From contig JAPOVY010000012.1 in NCBI GenBank assembly GCA_026707905.1, positions 1 through 64,000 of the forward strand: a DNA stretch of 64,000 nucleotides, read 5' to 3'. Origin of the DNA: Gammaproteobacteria bacterium. Its GTDB lineage: Bacteria > Pseudomonadota > Gammaproteobacteria > Pseudomonadales > Azotimanducaceae. This document shows, in pieces, positions 63,959 through 64,000 of the stretch (positions are counted from its first letter, which is position 1; each line of letters starts with the position of its first letter). The translations under genes were made by a program, and so were the position numbers. The notes under the pieces are model-generated. The model saw only the letters and a program-made list of their open reading frames with translations, searched no databases and was not told the origin of the DNA.

Positions 63959-64000
63959 CAAGACGTACAGATCCATATTGAACATTTGTCAGATACACCT

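Larger units (their letters stand above)
63227..64000. other. gene-free, inverted-repeat-rich region beside recombinase
   Basis: About 770 bases to the right edge lack a convincing gene. The first 320 bases have open frames (63246-63545 and 63239-63421 on the plus strand) of odd, Cys- and Ser-rich composition that match nothing I recognise. The rest is stop-rich. Four inverted repeats are spread through it (63346-63379, 63687-63713, 63842-63857, 63942-63958). It could hold the attachment site or a control region of an element that continues beyond the window. Confidence 0.45.

Overview
The window looks like a chromosomal segment of an uncultured, probably marine, gammaproteobacterium: Gram-negative, respiratory, diaminopimelate-type peptidoglycan. 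The basis is the conserved order rplM-rpsI-petABC-sspAB-dolP-lpoA-rsmI-rnpB-dcw cluster (22.9-44.2 kb), which I recall from Pseudomonas and relatives, together with miaB-phoH-ybeY-corC-lnt (52.1-58.4 kb) and TonB-dependent receptors. Base composition is close to balanced by eye, and TTG and GTG starts are frequent.

Layout. 0-3 kb: end of a TonB receptor, a CnoX-like thioredoxin-fold protein, a small lipoprotein, a glutamine amidotransferase and a PspC protein. 3.4-12.7 kb: two acyl-CoA ligases, a three-gene ABC-2 exporter with a beta-propeller glycosidase-like gene, a dihydroorotase, and a gene interrupted by one in-frame TGA that reads best as a selenoprotein. 12.8-18.3 kb: glycolate oxidase glcDEF, DsbA-like protein, glutaredoxin-like protein and a 2-keto-4-pentenoate hydratase-like protein. 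18.6-22.8 kb: a full-length TonB receptor and an APH-fold kinase. 22.9-31.3 kb: ribosomal proteins L13/S9, cytochrome bc1, SspA/SspB, DolP-like and LpoA lipoproteins, RsmI and RNase P RNA. 31.4-44.2 kb: a division and cell-wall cluster without mraZ, murF, murG, ddl or lpxC, with unusual FtsI, FtsQ and FtsZ. 44.2-51.9 kb: accessory metabolism, including a stand-alone CULT (cereblon-like) protein. 52.1-58.4 kb: the miaB-lnt operon with a secreted cyclase-family gene inserted. 58.4-64 kb: a VapBC pair, a thiamine-diphosphate enzyme, PdxA, a DUF433 protein, an unusual tyrosine recombinase and a 770-bp gene-free stretch rich in inverted repeats.

The most unusual signals are: (1) a UGA-encoded U-x-x-C protein with a hairpin placed like a bacterial SECIS element; (2) lnt, which has no ATG, GTG or TTG for its conserved N-terminus but has an ATA behind a well-placed Shine-Dalgarno; (3) a division module with a tail-less acidic FtsZ, an FtsQ without room for POTRA, and FtsI with SxQ in place of SxN; (4) a CULT-domain protein with the full aromatic cage and zinc cysteines; (5) a perfect 13-bp inverted repeat beside the recombinase; (6) two convergent gene pairs whose stop codons share a single CTAG.
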